A DNA stretch of 54,050 bases from JALEFZ01 sp039817415 (GTDB lineage Bacteria > Bacteroidota > Bacteroidia > J057): the NCBI GenBank assembly GCA_039817415.1, contig JBCBVV010000043.1:1-54050 (forward strand), written 5' to 3'. Each line of letters starts with the position of its first letter. Position 1 is the first letter of the stretch. This document shows positions 1-8,911 of this stretch, piece by piece. The translations under genes and the position numbers were made by a program. The notes under the pieces were generated by a model that did not search any database, was not told the origin of the DNA, and saw only the letters and a list, made by a program, of their open reading frames with translations.

Positions 1-8
1 ACTGTTGC

Positions 9-359
9 ATGATGTATAGGAAATGTATTCCTCATATCGCTTTTTTTAAGTTGATGCTTGCCATCACTTTCATTGCTCCCATTAGTCAGTGGCACGAGTG
101 TGAGCACACTTGCGAGCATGATCATGCAACAGAAACACTGGATACTTCCTACAGCACTACTCTCTCAAGTGAAATTGAGGATTGCCTACTTTGCGACCTG
201 GAATTCACTTCCGTCATTGAGAACTCTCGCCTTGTTCTGCCCAACCTCACCTTTGCTTTTCCTTATTTAGAAGAAATCACCTATCAAACACCTGATTTTT
301 TCATTCCTCAATCTTTATCGCTGCGCGCCCCACCGGGTGAATTCAAGCCATTGATCTAA
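9..359 (+). CDS. Small Cys/His-rich secreted protein (HYC_CC_PP/DUF2946-like)
   Basis: This 116-residue protein has a hydrophobic N-terminus (about residues 10-26) that looks like a signal peptide. It is followed by a metal-ligand-like cluster, HECEHTCEHDH (about 29-39), and then a CLLC motif (about 59-62). The C-terminus ends in LRAPPGE. A His/Cys cluster, a CxxC and a terminal APP motif recall the small HYC_CC_PP or DUF2946 proteins that often sit just upstream of metal-related TonB receptors; this assignment is from memory. The TonB receptor starts 40 bp downstream, so they are probably co-transcribed. The likely role is periplasmic metal handling or sensing, which is inference. Two adjacent ATG codons (9 and 12) are possible starts, and the promoter lies outside the window. 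Confidence 0.6.
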   Translation: MMYRKCIPHIAFFKLMLAITFIAPISQWHECEHTCEHDHATETLDTSYSTTLSSEIEDCLLCDLEFTSVIENSRLVLPNLTFAFPYLEEITYQTPDFFIPQSLSLRAPPGEFKPLI

Positions 360-399
360 ATCAACCGCTAATTCTGCATTCACCAATTTCAAAGTTTTT

Positions 400-2718
400 A
401 TGCGTCTACTATCCATATGCCTTTTATGGGCTGGATTGTGGGCTGGAGCAGCAACTGCACAGACCTGTCATATTTCTGTTCAGGGTATCCTTAGAGGGGA
501 AGAAACCGCTGCACCATTGCCTTACGCCTCCATTCAAATCAAAGAGCTTAAACAAGGAGTCTACACTGATTCTCTTGGGAGGTTTGTTTTTGACAACCTT
601 TGCCCAGGCACCTATACATTTATTTGTGATCATGTAGCTTGTCAGCATTTGGAAAGCGTAAAAACTGTATCGAACGATGTTAAGACCATCAATTTTACCC
701 TAAAACATCACCAGCACCACCTAGATCAAATCGAAATAGAAGGGTATAAAAATGGTCCTCCCTCTACTCAAGCTGTAGACCAGCTTCAAGGACAAACTTT
801 AAAAGAATTAGCCGGAAAACAATTGGGGGATATGCTCTCTGAAATTCCTGGTGTAACGAGCTTGAAAACTGGCCCTACCATCTCCAAACCTATTATCCAT
901 GGGCTCCATTCCAATCGTGTCGTTATCCTGAATAATGGAATCCGACAAGAAGGACAACAGTGGGGCTCAGAACACGCGCCTGAGATTGACCCCTTTATAG
1001 CAAACAAACTCACAGTCATCAAGGGAGCAAATAGCCTTAGATATGGCCCCGGTGCCATTGGTGGGGTAGTACTGGTGGAAGTTGATGATTTACCAGATAG
1101 CGTAGGTGTCTCTGGAAAAGTTCAAGTAGGTGGACAAAGCAACGGTAGAATTGGAGCTGTGTCTGGTCAAATAGAAGGAAGAGTCCCCAATACGCGTCCG
1201 TTGAGTTGGAGACTTCAGGGAACACTGAAGAAAGGGGGCAACCAACATACCCCAGACTACTACCTAGACAATACAGGCTTGACAGAGCAGAACTTCTCCG
1301 CCAACGTAAAGCGAGAAACTTTTTCTCAAGGGACAGATGTTTTTTATAGCCGATTCTACAGTGAAATTGGGATTCTTTTTCCCGCGCACATCGGGGGATT
1401 AAGCGATTTCCTGGCAGCTTTAAATGCCGCACAACCCGCAGGTTCAGATACAGTCGGCTTTACTTATGGGCTGAAAAGACCCTATCAGGAAATTACTCAT
1501 CACCTAGCTAAGGTCAAGCAATATTGGAGGATAGAAGATATAGGAACGCTAAATGCTATTTATTCTCTTCAACGTAACCGAAGACGAGAATTTGACAAAC
1601 ACAAACCAAGAGGGGCAGATGCAAACGGGGAAGAAAAAGCCGAATTAGACTTCAAGATCACTACCCATAACATGGAGGTCAGCCTTGAACATGAACTTAA
1701 TGCGCAAGTAGAGGGGATCGCAGGTATGAGTGGTTTATATCAATACAATGTGCTGGTGGGGAGACCTTTTATTCCAAACTATGTGCTGATTGGAGGAGAA
1801 GCTTTTTTGATAGAAAGATGGAAATCCAAATACCTTGACCTTGAAGCGGGCATCCGATATGATTACCGTTGGGTCAATAGTACAAAAGAATTTGCTGGGA
1901 TAGATGTATTCTCCATCAGGGAATATAAAAGCTATTCAGCCAATGTAGGTGGAATTTGGAAAATAGGACGCGGTTTAAGAGCCACTTTTAATGCAGGAAG
2001 AGCATGGCGCCCCCCTCATGTCAATGAGTTATTTTCTGATGGACTTCACCACGGAGCCGCTGCCGTTGAAAAGGGGGATAGTACGCTTATTCCTGAACAG
2101 GCAATTAAACTAGTGGCTGGGTTCGAATATACCGGACATGGCTTCAATGCTCAGGTTACAGCCTATCAACAGTGGTTTCAAAACTTCATTTTCAAGAGAC
2201 CAGCTGGGATTGAAAGGACGGTAAGAGGGGCCTTTCCTACTTTCCAATATGCACAAACCCCAGCTGAGCTTCGGGGTGTTGACGCGACCGTGAGATATGA
2301 CTTTCCATTTGGATTGGGCTTGATCACAAAAGGCGCCTATTTACGCGCATGGAACACAGGATCAGACGAACCATTGATCTTTATGCCGCCTAATTGGATA
2401 TCTCAAGGCATAGCTATTCGGACAAAAGACAAAAAAAGCTACTTGAGAATAGAGTGGAAGCATGTTTTTGAACAAAAACTTGTCCCTATTTCTGAGAACC
2501 CTAACGAAACCGATTGGCTGCCTCCTCCGCCTGCCTACAATTTGGTGAACCTGACAGCAGGAACACAAATGCAGATAGGCAAAAATGTCCTGGACATTCA
2601 TCTTGCGGTAGACAATGCCATGAACGAAGTCTATAGAAATTATCTAAACACCTTCCGCTATTATGCAGACGAGGTGGGAAGAAATATACGAGTGAACCTT
2701 ACTTATAATTTTAACTAA
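400..2718 (+). CDS. TonB-dependent outer-membrane receptor
   Basis: A 772-residue outer-membrane active-transport receptor. The signal peptide ends near residue 20 (WAGAATAQ). A CarboxypepD_reg-like beta domain covers about residues 22-115 and contains the usual YASIQI and GRFVFDNL stretches. The plug domain is at about 125-235, with SEIPGV, KPIIHGLHSNRVVIL and RYGPGAIGG, and the rest is beta-barrel ending in an aromatic strand (NLTYNFN). It lies between a Cys/His-rich small protein and an acidic lipoprotein, 13 bp from the latter, which suggests an operon for a metal or metal complex rather than a glycan; there is no SusD. The substrate (zinc, copper or a chelate) is inference. The family assignment is secure. 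Confidence 0.92.
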   Translation: MRLLSICLLWAGLWAGAATAQTCHISVQGILRGEETAAPLPYASIQIKELKQGVYTDSLGRFVFDNLCPGTYTFICDHVACQHLESVKTVSNDVKTINFTLKHHQHHLDQIEIEGYKNGPPSTQAVDQLQGQTLKELAGKQLGDMLSEIPGVTSLKTGPTISKPIIHGLHSNRVVILNNGIRQEGQQWGSEHAPEIDPFIANKLTVIKGANSLRYGPGAIGGVVLVEVDDLPDSVGVSGKVQVGGQSNGRIGAVSGQIEGRVPNTRPLSWRLQGTLKKGGNQHTPDYYLDNTGLTEQNFSANVKRETFSQGTDVFYSRFYSEIGILFPAHIGGLSDFLAALNAAQPAGSDTVGFTYGLKRPYQEITHHLAKVKQYWRIEDIGTLNAIYSLQRNRRREFDKHKPRGADANGEEKAELDFKITTHNMEVSLEHELNAQVEGIAGMSGLYQYNVLVGRPFIPNYVLIGGEAFLIERWKSKYLDLEAGIRYDYRWVNSTKEFAGIDVFSIREYKSYSANVGGIWKIGRGLRATFNAGRAWRPPHVNELFSDGLHHGAAAVEKGDSTLIPEQAIKLVAGFEYTGHGFNAQVTAYQQWFQNFIFKRPAGIERTVRGAFPTFQYAQTPAELRGVDATVRYDFPFGLGLITKGAYLRAWNTGSDEPLIFMPPNWISQGIAIRTKDKKSYLRIEWKHVFEQKLVPISENPNETDWLPPPPAYNLVNLTAGTQMQIGKNVLDIHLAVDNAMNEVYRNYLNTFRYYADEVGRNIRVNLTYNFN

Positions 2719-2731
2719 ACCATTTTTCAAC

Positions 2732-3235
2732 ATGACAAAGGCAACTTTCAAGCTGCTATTTAGCGTAATGCTAATCATTTCTACTGTTCTTCTAACTTCT
2801 TGTGATCCTGAGGGACAAGACGGTGGTGAAGAAGAAATCAATCAGGTTGTATTGACTCTTTCTAATGGAACAACTGTAACATGGAACGATGGCGATGCTA
2901 CTCCTGATATCACTCTTGATGCGAACTCTGACATTACAGGAACTGTTGAATTCTTCAACGTTGAAGGATCTGACACTGAAGATGTAACTGAAGAGATCAA
3001 GGAGGAAGACGATGAGCACTTCGTTTGCTACGAAATCACAAGTGCAAACTTGACAATCGCTGCAACTGACTCTGACGGAACACTACCTATCGGTCTTGCT
3101 ACAAGATGGACTGTAGGGGATGCTTCTACTGGAGTTATGATTTTGAAACTAAGACACCAGCCCGGCGTTAAGGACGGATCTTGTGATCCTGGAGACTCTG
3201 ACGTAGAGCTTGACTTTAACATTACTATCCAGTAA
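2732..3235 (+). CDS. Acidic lipoprotein, probable metal-operon accessory
   Basis: A 167-residue lipoprotein with a signal sequence and lipobox (LLTSC, Cys at about residue 24) followed by DPEGQDGGEEE. The mature part is very rich in Asp and Glu, and near the end carries LRHQPGVKDGSCDPGDSD, a motif I recall from small lipoproteins encoded after metal-related TonB receptors in Flavobacteriia, sometimes misannotated as 'type 1 periplasmic binding fold'. It starts 13 bp after the receptor stop and is followed by a strong terminator, so it closes the operon. Codon use is restricted (frequent AAC, ATC, GAC), unlike the receptor, which suggests high expression. A surface-exposed metal-binding partner of the receptor is plausible but unproven. 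Confidence 0.65.
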   Translation: MTKATFKLLFSVMLIISTVLLTSCDPEGQDGGEEEINQVVLTLSNGTTVTWNDGDATPDITLDANSDITGTVEFFNVEGSDTEDVTEEIKEEDDEHFVCYEITSANLTIAATDSDGTLPIGLATRWTVGDASTGVMILKLRHQPGVKDGSCDPGDSDVELDFNITIQ

Positions 3236-3255
3236 GGTTAGCGTTCAAAAGTAAT

Positions 3256-3291
3256 AAAGGCCATTCTCTCGGGAATGGCCTTTTTCTTTTT
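3256..3291 (+). terminator. Rho-independent terminator of the receptor/lipoprotein operon
   Basis: An 11-bp perfect stem (AAAGGCCATTC at 3256-3266 with GAATGGCCTTT at 3273-3283) and a 6-nt loop are followed by a T-rich run. It lies about 20 bp after the lipoprotein stop. Confidence 0.88.
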
Positions 3292-3399
3292 CCTTAATAT
3301 TCAACTCATCATAAATTTTCCTAAACTTAACCATTGTTCAAAGGCGACATAGCTACTGGATAGTATATTCACGATAATAGCCTCAAACACACTACGTTC

Positions 3400-4878
3400 A
3401 TGTCAAATCAAACTCTGATGCAGTACTTCCACTGGTATCTACCCAATGATGGCCAGTTGTGGAATAAGGTCGTTCAATACGCTGAAGAACTAGCAGAAAA
3501 CGGCATCACCGCCCTTTGGCTTCCACCTTCTTACAAAGGTGCTTATGGCTCTGGGGATGTAGGCTATGGAGTTTATGATATGTACGATCTTGGTGAGTTT
3601 GACCAAAAAGGAAGTATCCGAACCAAGTATGGAACTAAGGATGAATACCTACTAGCTGTGAATATCGCTCAACAAAAGGGCCTTAAAATCTACGCAGATG
3701 TGGTCTTCAACCACAGAGGAGGAGGAGATGATACTGAATTTGTTAAGGCCGTTCGAGTAAATTGGGACAACCGCCAATTCACCTACGGCGGTGATGTTTG
3801 GATTGAAGCCTATACCGATTTTCATTTTCCGGGAAGAGCGGGCAAATACTCTCCTTTCAAATGGAATTACAGACACTTTGATGGAGTGGACTGGGCAGCC
3901 AATTTGGAAGAAAACTCCATTTTCAAGTTCATCGGTCGTGGAAAAGATTGGGAGGGAATGGTCTCAGATGAAAATGGGAATTATGACTATCTGATGTTTT
4001 CCGACATCGATATGAGCCACCCCGAAGTCAGAACAGAACTGGCCCGTTGGGGAAGGTGGTATGTGGGCTTTACAGGCGTTGATGGATTTAGATTAGACGC
4101 TGTTAAGCATATTCAGTATAGTTTTTTTAGGGAATGGCTTCAATACATGCGCAAAAGAGTAAAAGCTGACCTCTTTGCAGTTGGAGAATATTGGGAATAC
4201 GATGTAGCCAAACTCCACACCTATATTACCCATACCCACGGGCTCATGCATCTTTTTGATGCCCCTCTACACCATAATTTCTACCAAGCATCAAAAGAAG
4301 GCGGTTCATTCGATATGAGGAAGATTCTGGACAATAGTCTTCTTCAACAGCAGCCTGCCCTCGCGGTTACCATAGTCGAAAACCACGATACTCAGCCCCT
4401 ACAAGCACTTGAATCTCCTGTAGAGCATTGGTTTAAGCCACTTGCCTACGCCTTGATCCTGATGTGGCAGGACGGAATCCCTTGTGTATTCTATCCCGAT
4501 TATTATGGTGCTGATTATAGGGATAAAGGCAAAGATGGAGGAACCTATGACATTGTCATTGAACCTACCACACATCTGAGAGAGCTGATCCGTGCAAGGA
4601 AAGACTATGCCTATGGACCCCAGCATGCTTATCTGGACCATTGGGACGTTATTGGATTTACCCGCGAAGGCTTAGAGGAAGTTCCTGATTCAGGCTGTGC
4701 CGTTCTGATGAGTAATGGGCATGCTGGAAACAAATGGATGTACATGGGACGCAGAAACGCAGGGAAAACCTATGTAGATCTCCTTGGCAACCATTCCGGC
4801 AAGGTAAAAATAGACGGAAATGGTTTTGGAGAGTTCAGATGCCAAGCTGGTTCTGTCAGCGTTTGGGTGAAGAAATAA
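3400..4878 (+). CDS. Cytoplasmic alpha-amylase (GH13)
   Basis: A 492-residue alpha-amylase that hydrolyses internal alpha-1,4 bonds of starch, glycogen or maltodextrins. It has no signal peptide (starts MSNQTLMQYFHWY), like the cytoplasmic E. coli AmyA type (GH13_5). The four GH13 motifs are visible: DVVFNHR (about 100-106), GFRLDAVKH with nucleophile D233, GEYWEY with acid/base E263, and ENHDTQ with the stabilising D330. A C-terminal all-beta domain follows. Its stop is 2 bp from the convergent stop of the secreted amylase. It probably degrades imported maltodextrin or stored glycogen, together with the debranching enzyme at 18474. No sugar transporter or SusCD pair is next to it. Confidence 0.93.
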   Translation: MSNQTLMQYFHWYLPNDGQLWNKVVQYAEELAENGITALWLPPSYKGAYGSGDVGYGVYDMYDLGEFDQKGSIRTKYGTKDEYLLAVNIAQQKGLKIYADVVFNHRGGGDDTEFVKAVRVNWDNRQFTYGGDVWIEAYTDFHFPGRAGKYSPFKWNYRHFDGVDWAANLEENSIFKFIGRGKDWEGMVSDENGNYDYLMFSDIDMSHPEVRTELARWGRWYVGFTGVDGFRLDAVKHIQYSFFREWLQYMRKRVKADLFAVGEYWEYDVAKLHTYITHTHGLMHLFDAPLHHNFYQASKEGGSFDMRKILDNSLLQQQPALAVTIVENHDTQPLQALESPVEHWFKPLAYALILMWQDGIPCVFYPDYYGADYRDKGKDGGTYDIVIEPTTHLRELIRARKDYAYGPQHAYLDHWDVIGFTREGLEEVPDSGCAVLMSNGHAGNKWMYMGRRNAGKTYVDLLGNHSGKVKIDGNGFGEFRCQAGSVSVWVKK

Positions 4879-4880
4879 TC

Positions 4881-7100
4881 TTATTTCTGTACAACAATTT
4901 TCTTGCTGGTGACACCTTCCAAAGTTTGGATTCGAATGTAGTAGATTCCATTCGATATCGTATCAAGGTCTATTCTGTTCGGTCCGGCTTGAAGCTGTCC
5001 TCGCTGAATAACTTTCCCATCTACAGAAAGGAGATCAAATCTAAATTCACCAGGCTGATGGGAATCTATTACAAAATATGACTTTGCAGGATTGGGGTAA
5101 TAGGTAAATCCACTGCCTTCTATTTCCTCAAGGTCTACTGTTTGCGTCTTGGAAAGGAAAAACAATAGCGTTTCACTTCCTCCAATGGATTGCCCATTCG
5201 CCACCCAAGTAGAAAAACTTCCGTCGCTGTTGACAGTCAGTGTCCCTATATAGCTTTCTCCGTACAGTTCTCCAACCTCATATTGACCTGGAGCTAGTTT
5301 CGATTCTCCCATGCTAAGGGCAAAACCATTTTGGCTCTGGGTACTGAAATTGGAAACCACAATCACAGCCTCCTCCTCTTCTACCCTCGCATAACTCAAC
5401 AGTTGATTGCCATCATTTCCAACCACTTCAAATTCACCTCTTCGCAAAGGAGAGAATTTATTCCTCAGGGCGATTAACCTTCTGTAATGGTTTAGCATGG
5501 ACGAAGGCTGAGCGTCAAAAGTAGCTACGTTGTTGCTTTGAAAATTGCTACCCACACCTTGCCAGGGATTTACCGTGGAAAAGCCAGCATGAGCAGCCGA
5601 AGACCATTGCATAGGGCGACGAATATTCTCGTGGGCACCCGTACCAACCATGCCTACTTCTTCCCCATAATACAGGAAGGGAACTCCCGGCAAAGTCAAA
5701 TACAGACTAGCTGCCAGCTTCATTTTCTCTTCGTCTCTTCCCAGTCGGTTAAAGATCCGGTCTTGGTCATGATTGGTTAAGAAGCTAGCAAACTGCTGGT
5801 TTTCATAGGCATAATTGACAGATTGGATTTCCGCCATTAATCCAGAAATATCCCGATTCGCAGCAGCAGCAATCATTCTTTCTGCCAATTGAAACTCGAA
5901 ACAAACATCCAATCTATTACTCCTTGCGTAAGGAATCACACTGGTAGTATTGGACCACACCTCACCTACCGTAAAGGCATTGGGTGCTGCGGTTTTGTAT
6001 ACCTGGTTAAATTCCTCTAGCAGTTGGAAGTTCTCAGGAGTATTTTCTAGCACATTTCCGTCCTCATCTAGGTACTTGATGGCATCCAAGCGAAACCCAT
6101 CTACCCCTTTATCCAACCAGAATTCTGAGATATTGAACATTTCCTCCTTTACAGGTGGATGGCTATAGTTCAAATCGGGCATTCCTCCCCAGAAAATTCC
6201 ATAATAATAGTTCCCTCCATGAGGGTGCCATACCTGCTGCCCCCAAGGACCGTCAAAGCCCGGATTGCTATTCCGCCATACATACCAGTCTCTGTAGTTG
6301 TTCTGCGAATTTCGAGATTGTACAAACCAATCATGCTGACTAGAGCTGTGGTTCATGACAAAGTCAATGACCACCTTAATCCCTCTGGCATGACAAGAAT
6401 CCAGCAATTCCTCAAAATCTGCCATGCTTCCATAATCGGGTTCTGTTTTGTAGTAATCCGTTACGTCATAGCCATGGTAAGAAGGCGACTCCATCATGGG
6501 CATCAACCAAAGTCCAGTTACCCCCAAATCTGTGGTCGTATTGGAATTGCCATCATTGAGGTAGTCTAACTTTTCAATGATGCCCTGAAAGTCCCCGATT
6601 CCGTCCCCATCACTGTCATAAAAACTACGCACAAAAATCTCATAAAATACCGCATCATTCCACCAGGGCAAAGGATCAGCTGCTAGCTGTGGTGTAGCAC
6701 AGGAGTCAAACGGAATAATGTCTAACTGCACGGCAGCCTCGTCCACATGGAAAACGCGGTTATTGTTTCCCCCACCATCACTGACCGCACATGCATTGGT
6801 AGGCAATTCTGGCTTTTCCCCCCAGTTGTTCCCATTCACAAATTTGAAGAAATAAGTACCCTTGGGTAAGGAAACTGTGGCTTCATATACCTTGTCCCCA
6901 TCCCCATCTTTCAAGGTAGTTACTCCTGGATTCCAATCCCCTCCAAAACCGGCTTCAGACTGAAAGTCCCCTGCCACGTGAACGCCATTAGGAGAAATCG
7001 TTTCCTGGCTCATGTCCACACGGAAGGTAACGGAATACGTTTGAGCAAATAAGAAGGTGGGTAGAATGAAAATGAGAAGGCTAAAGATGATGCTACGCAT
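4881..7100 (-). CDS. Secreted alpha-amylase with starch-binding-like N-domain and T9SS signal
   Basis: A 739-residue extracellular GH13 enzyme. The signal peptide ends at about residue 20 (PTFLFAQ). Residues about 22-120 form a beta-sandwich resembling CBM20/CBM48 (GTYFFKFVNG), and the catalytic barrel covers about 145-560. The GH13 motifs are DFVMNH (246-251), GFRLDAIK with nucleophile D339, GEVW with acid/base E380, and TNHDQD with D445. A beta domain follows, then a type A T9SS sorting domain of about 75 residues (YYPNPAKS ... NGIYYIRI ... KKIVVQK). The Asp/Gly/Asn-rich loop DSDGDGIGD at 162-170 is probably a calcium site. The ATG at 7100 is chosen because it gives a full signal peptide and lies 20 bp from a promoter element. 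Confidence 0.93.
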   Translation of the reverse strand: MRSIIFSLLIFILPTFLFAQTYSVTFRVDMSQETISPNGVHVAGDFQSEAGFGGDWNPGVTTLKDGDGDKVYEATVSLPKGTYFFKFVNGNNWGEKPELPTNACAVSDGGGNNNRVFHVDEAAVQLDIIPFDSCATPQLAADPLPWWNDAVFYEIFVRSFYDSDGDGIGDFQGIIEKLDYLNDGNSNTTTDLGVTGLWLMPMMESPSYHGYDVTDYYKTEPDYGSMADFEELLDSCHARGIKVVIDFVMNHSSSQHDWFVQSRNSQNNYRDWYVWRNSNPGFDGPWGQQVWHPHGGNYYYGIFWGGMPDLNYSHPPVKEEMFNISEFWLDKGVDGFRLDAIKYLDEDGNVLENTPENFQLLEEFNQVYKTAAPNAFTVGEVWSNTTSVIPYARSNRLDVCFEFQLAERMIAAAANRDISGLMAEIQSVNYAYENQQFASFLTNHDQDRIFNRLGRDEEKMKLAASLYLTLPGVPFLYYGEEVGMVGTGAHENIRRPMQWSSAAHAGFSTVNPWQGVGSNFQSNNVATFDAQPSSMLNHYRRLIALRNKFSPLRRGEFEVVGNDGNQLLSYARVEEEEAVIVVSNFSTQSQNGFALSMGESKLAPGQYEVGELYGESYIGTLTVNSDGSFSTWVANGQSIGGSETLLFFLSKTQTVDLEEIEGSGFTYYPNPAKSYFVIDSHQPGEFRFDLLSVDGKVIQRGQLQAGPNRIDLDTISNGIYYIRIQTLEGVTSKKIVVQK

Positions 7101-7120
7101 ATGATTCTGATTTGGGAGAT

Positions 7121-7128
7121 CAAATATA
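7121..7128 (-). promoter_or_regulatory. Predicted -7 promoter element of the secreted amylase gene
   Basis: The minus strand reads TATATTTG, a match to the Bacteroidota -7 consensus TAnnTTTG, 20 bp before the ATG at 7100. I see no good -33 TTTG partner, so this is tentative. Confidence 0.45.
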
Positions 7129-7206
7129 GAGATTCATATGCATTTTTTATGATGTAAGAGTTGGGTTGTTTGAGGAAAGGGGAGGGAGATAGGAAAAATA
7201 CCATTA

Positions 7207-7240
7207 AAAAAGCCCTCAGAATAGATTCTGAAGGCTTTTT
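7207..7240. terminator. Bidirectional terminator after tRNA-Phe
   Basis: A long hairpin: AAAAAGCC pairs with GGCTTTTT and TCAGAAT pairs with ATTCTGA, with one internal mismatch and a 2-nt loop. T-tracts flank both sides. It lies 9 bp beyond the 3' end of tRNA-Phe on the minus strand, so it probably ends the tRNA transcript. Confidence 0.8.
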
Positions 7241-7248
7241 ACTTTTTG

Positions 7249-7321
7249 TGGTGTGGGTCGGAATCGAACCGACGACACATGGATTTTCAGTCCATTGCTC
7301 TACCAACTGAGCTACCGCACC
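7249..7321 (-). tRNA. tRNA-Phe (anticodon GAA)
   Basis: On the minus strand the gene reads from GGTGCGG at 7321. The D-arm is GCTC..GAGC, the anticodon stem ATGGA/TCCAT encloses loop CTGAAAA with anticodon GAA, the variable loop is GTGTC, and the T-arm is GTCGG TTCGATT CCGAC. The acceptor 3' strand is CCACACC with discriminator A73. CCA is not encoded. Acceptor pair 5-68 is C-A instead of a Watson-Crick pair; all other stem pairs fit. The terminator follows directly. Confidence 0.96.
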
Positions 7322-7433
7322 ATCCTTTACTTTTGATGTGGGCACAAAGATATAAGAGTGGGGGATTTAGGGCAAGTTTTTTTTATATTTTCTGACCATT
7401 TCCTGAAAATATTTTTCACCCTCCCCTTCCCGA

Positions 7434-7463
7434 CAAAAAACCACCCCATGATATGAGGTGGTT
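7434..7463 (-). terminator. Terminator of the DUF4407 operon
   Basis: AACCACC (7439-7445) pairs with GGTGGTT (7457-7463) and CAT pairs with ATG inside, around a 3-nt loop with one mismatch. On the minus strand the stem is followed by a six-T tract. It lies 57 bp past the stop at 7520. Confidence 0.75.
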
Positions 7464-7519
7464 ATATCTATCATCAGTCAATCTGACTAGCAAACTGGAT
7501 CACATCCGAGAAGATCTCC

Positions 7520-8908
7520 TTAGTGATCGGAATATACCGGTTCGTCCTCATCGTCGAAGGGGGCATCATCGGAAACATATCCATTGTTGCCATTCACCTG
7601 GCGCTGTGAATCCATTCGACGGGATTGCAAACGCATAGAGGAATTCAAATCATAATTGATGTCTGAAATATAGCGAAGAGATTCTACCTTCTTCGCGTGC
7701 TCGATTCTGCTGAGAAGGTAGTCGTAAGGTCCTCTCTTTGTGATCAATTTTACGAATACAGGAGATGTTTCTAGCATGATGAAAAGCATCATAATCAGAT
7801 TACTCATCCACCAAATGGAGGAGTCTTCCTCTTTCATCTTTTCGAGTACTTGCACGTCAGAGGGAAAACCAGAACCGTATCCTTTGGCTTTCTTTTCTAC
7901 GACGGGAAGTTCTGCCTTGCGTTTGGCCTCTGCTTCTTCTTTCTTGGCGAGAAGTTCTTGCTTTTTCTTTTCGAGATCAGAAATTTCCTTCTCTTTGTCC
8001 TTGGTATAGGTCTCTCGTGCGCCTCTACGCTTGGTTTCCAGTGTCTGTACCAATTCTGCCTGATCTTCCATTTGCTTCTTTAGCTGCTGGTTGATGTTGT
8101 AGAGCTTGGTAGTTTGCTGCTGGTATTTGGGCGGGAAGTCCCAGCCAATGGCGGTACGTGTCCCATCATCATTTTCTCTGTATTTGCGGGTGGCGTATTT
8201 GTTCCACAGGTAATTGCGGCGGTCGTAATTGGCCTTAATTCTGGGGGTAAATACTTTCACCATGCTATCATGAGTAGCTTTCGCTGTAGCGTATTCGCTT
8301 GAAATTTCTCCGAAGGTAAAAGAGGTTGGTTTCCCTTCTTTAAGCTTCTTGAACTCAAGTCGCATTGTTTCAACTTCAGCCAATTCTTCATTGATCTTAT
8401 CCAGCCCCAATCGGTTGTCCAGCTGAGCGATTTTCTCTTTTTGGATTTCGTTGGTATAGGATAGTTTTTCAGAATCGATCTGGTTGCGAAACAACTCTAC
8501 CTCGATAGGCTTGGTGATAACAACAGAGATCAAGACTGCCAGAATCAATCTAGGCAGGGCCAAACCGAATTCATGCCATTTTCTTCCGTCTTTACGAATA
8601 GAAGAAACGATGTATCGGTCTAGGTTAAAGATCAACGCCCCCCAAAGCAAGCCAAATAGTATGGCTACAACAGGGTTCTGAATCAGGGTATAGATGGCGA
8701 ATGAGCCCGACAATACTGCCAAACAAGCTGTAAGGAAAATGGTCGCACCAATTCCTACATACTTGGTATGCTCAGAGGGGCAAGCCTCTAAAATTCGGGT
8801 ATATGCACCGGCACAGGCAAAGAAGAACCTTTTCACAGGAGATAAAGGTTCGTAGTGGTTACCGTAGGGATCGGTATAGCTATCGTATGAATGGCTGTAT
8901 TCGTCCAT
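7520..8908 (-). CDS. DUF4407 coiled-coil membrane protein
   Basis: A 462-residue inner-membrane protein of the DUF4407 family. The N-terminus is Tyr/Asp/Ser-rich (about 1-22). Transmembrane helices are at about 50-72, 78-95 and 119-135, with the family-typical NLDRYIVSSIRK between the second and third. Residues about 140-355 form a long charged coiled coil (KEKEISDLEKKKQELLAKK), and a fourth helix lies at about 366-388. The coiled coil is therefore bounded by membrane helices and may lie outside the cytoplasm. The function of DUF4407 is not known to me. The partner gene upstream ends 3 bp before this start, so the two are translationally linked, and a terminator follows. Confidence 0.85.
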   Translation of the reverse strand: MDEYSHSYDSYTDPYGNHYEPLSPVKRFFFACAGAYTRILEACPSEHTKYVGIGATIFLTACLAVLSGSFAIYTLIQNPVVAILFGLLWGALIFNLDRYIVSSIRKDGRKWHEFGLALPRLILAVLISVVITKPIEVELFRNQIDSEKLSYTNEIQKEKIAQLDNRLGLDKINEELAEVETMRLEFKKLKEGKPTSFTFGEISSEYATAKATHDSMVKVFTPRIKANYDRRNYLWNKYATRKYRENDDGTRTAIGWDFPPKYQQQTTKLYNINQQLKKQMEDQAELVQTLETKRRGARETYTKDKEKEISDLEKKKQELLAKKEEAEAKRKAELPVVEKKAKGYGSGFPSDVQVLEKMKEEDSSIWWMSNLIMMLFIMLETSPVFVKLITKRGPYDYLLSRIEHAKKVESLRYISDINYDLNSSMRLQSRRMDSQRQVNGNNGYVSDDAPFDDEDEPVYSDH

Positions 8909-8911
8909 GGC

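Noticed and set aside
6159..6569. 136-codon plus-strand frame
   Set aside because: It is the antisense of the secreted amylase, whose GH13 motifs are intact on the minus strand.
7010..7345. 111-codon minus-strand frame with AVAQLVEQWTENPCVVG
   Set aside because: It translates the tRNA-Phe gene; this peptide is a well-known artefact of reading tRNA as protein.
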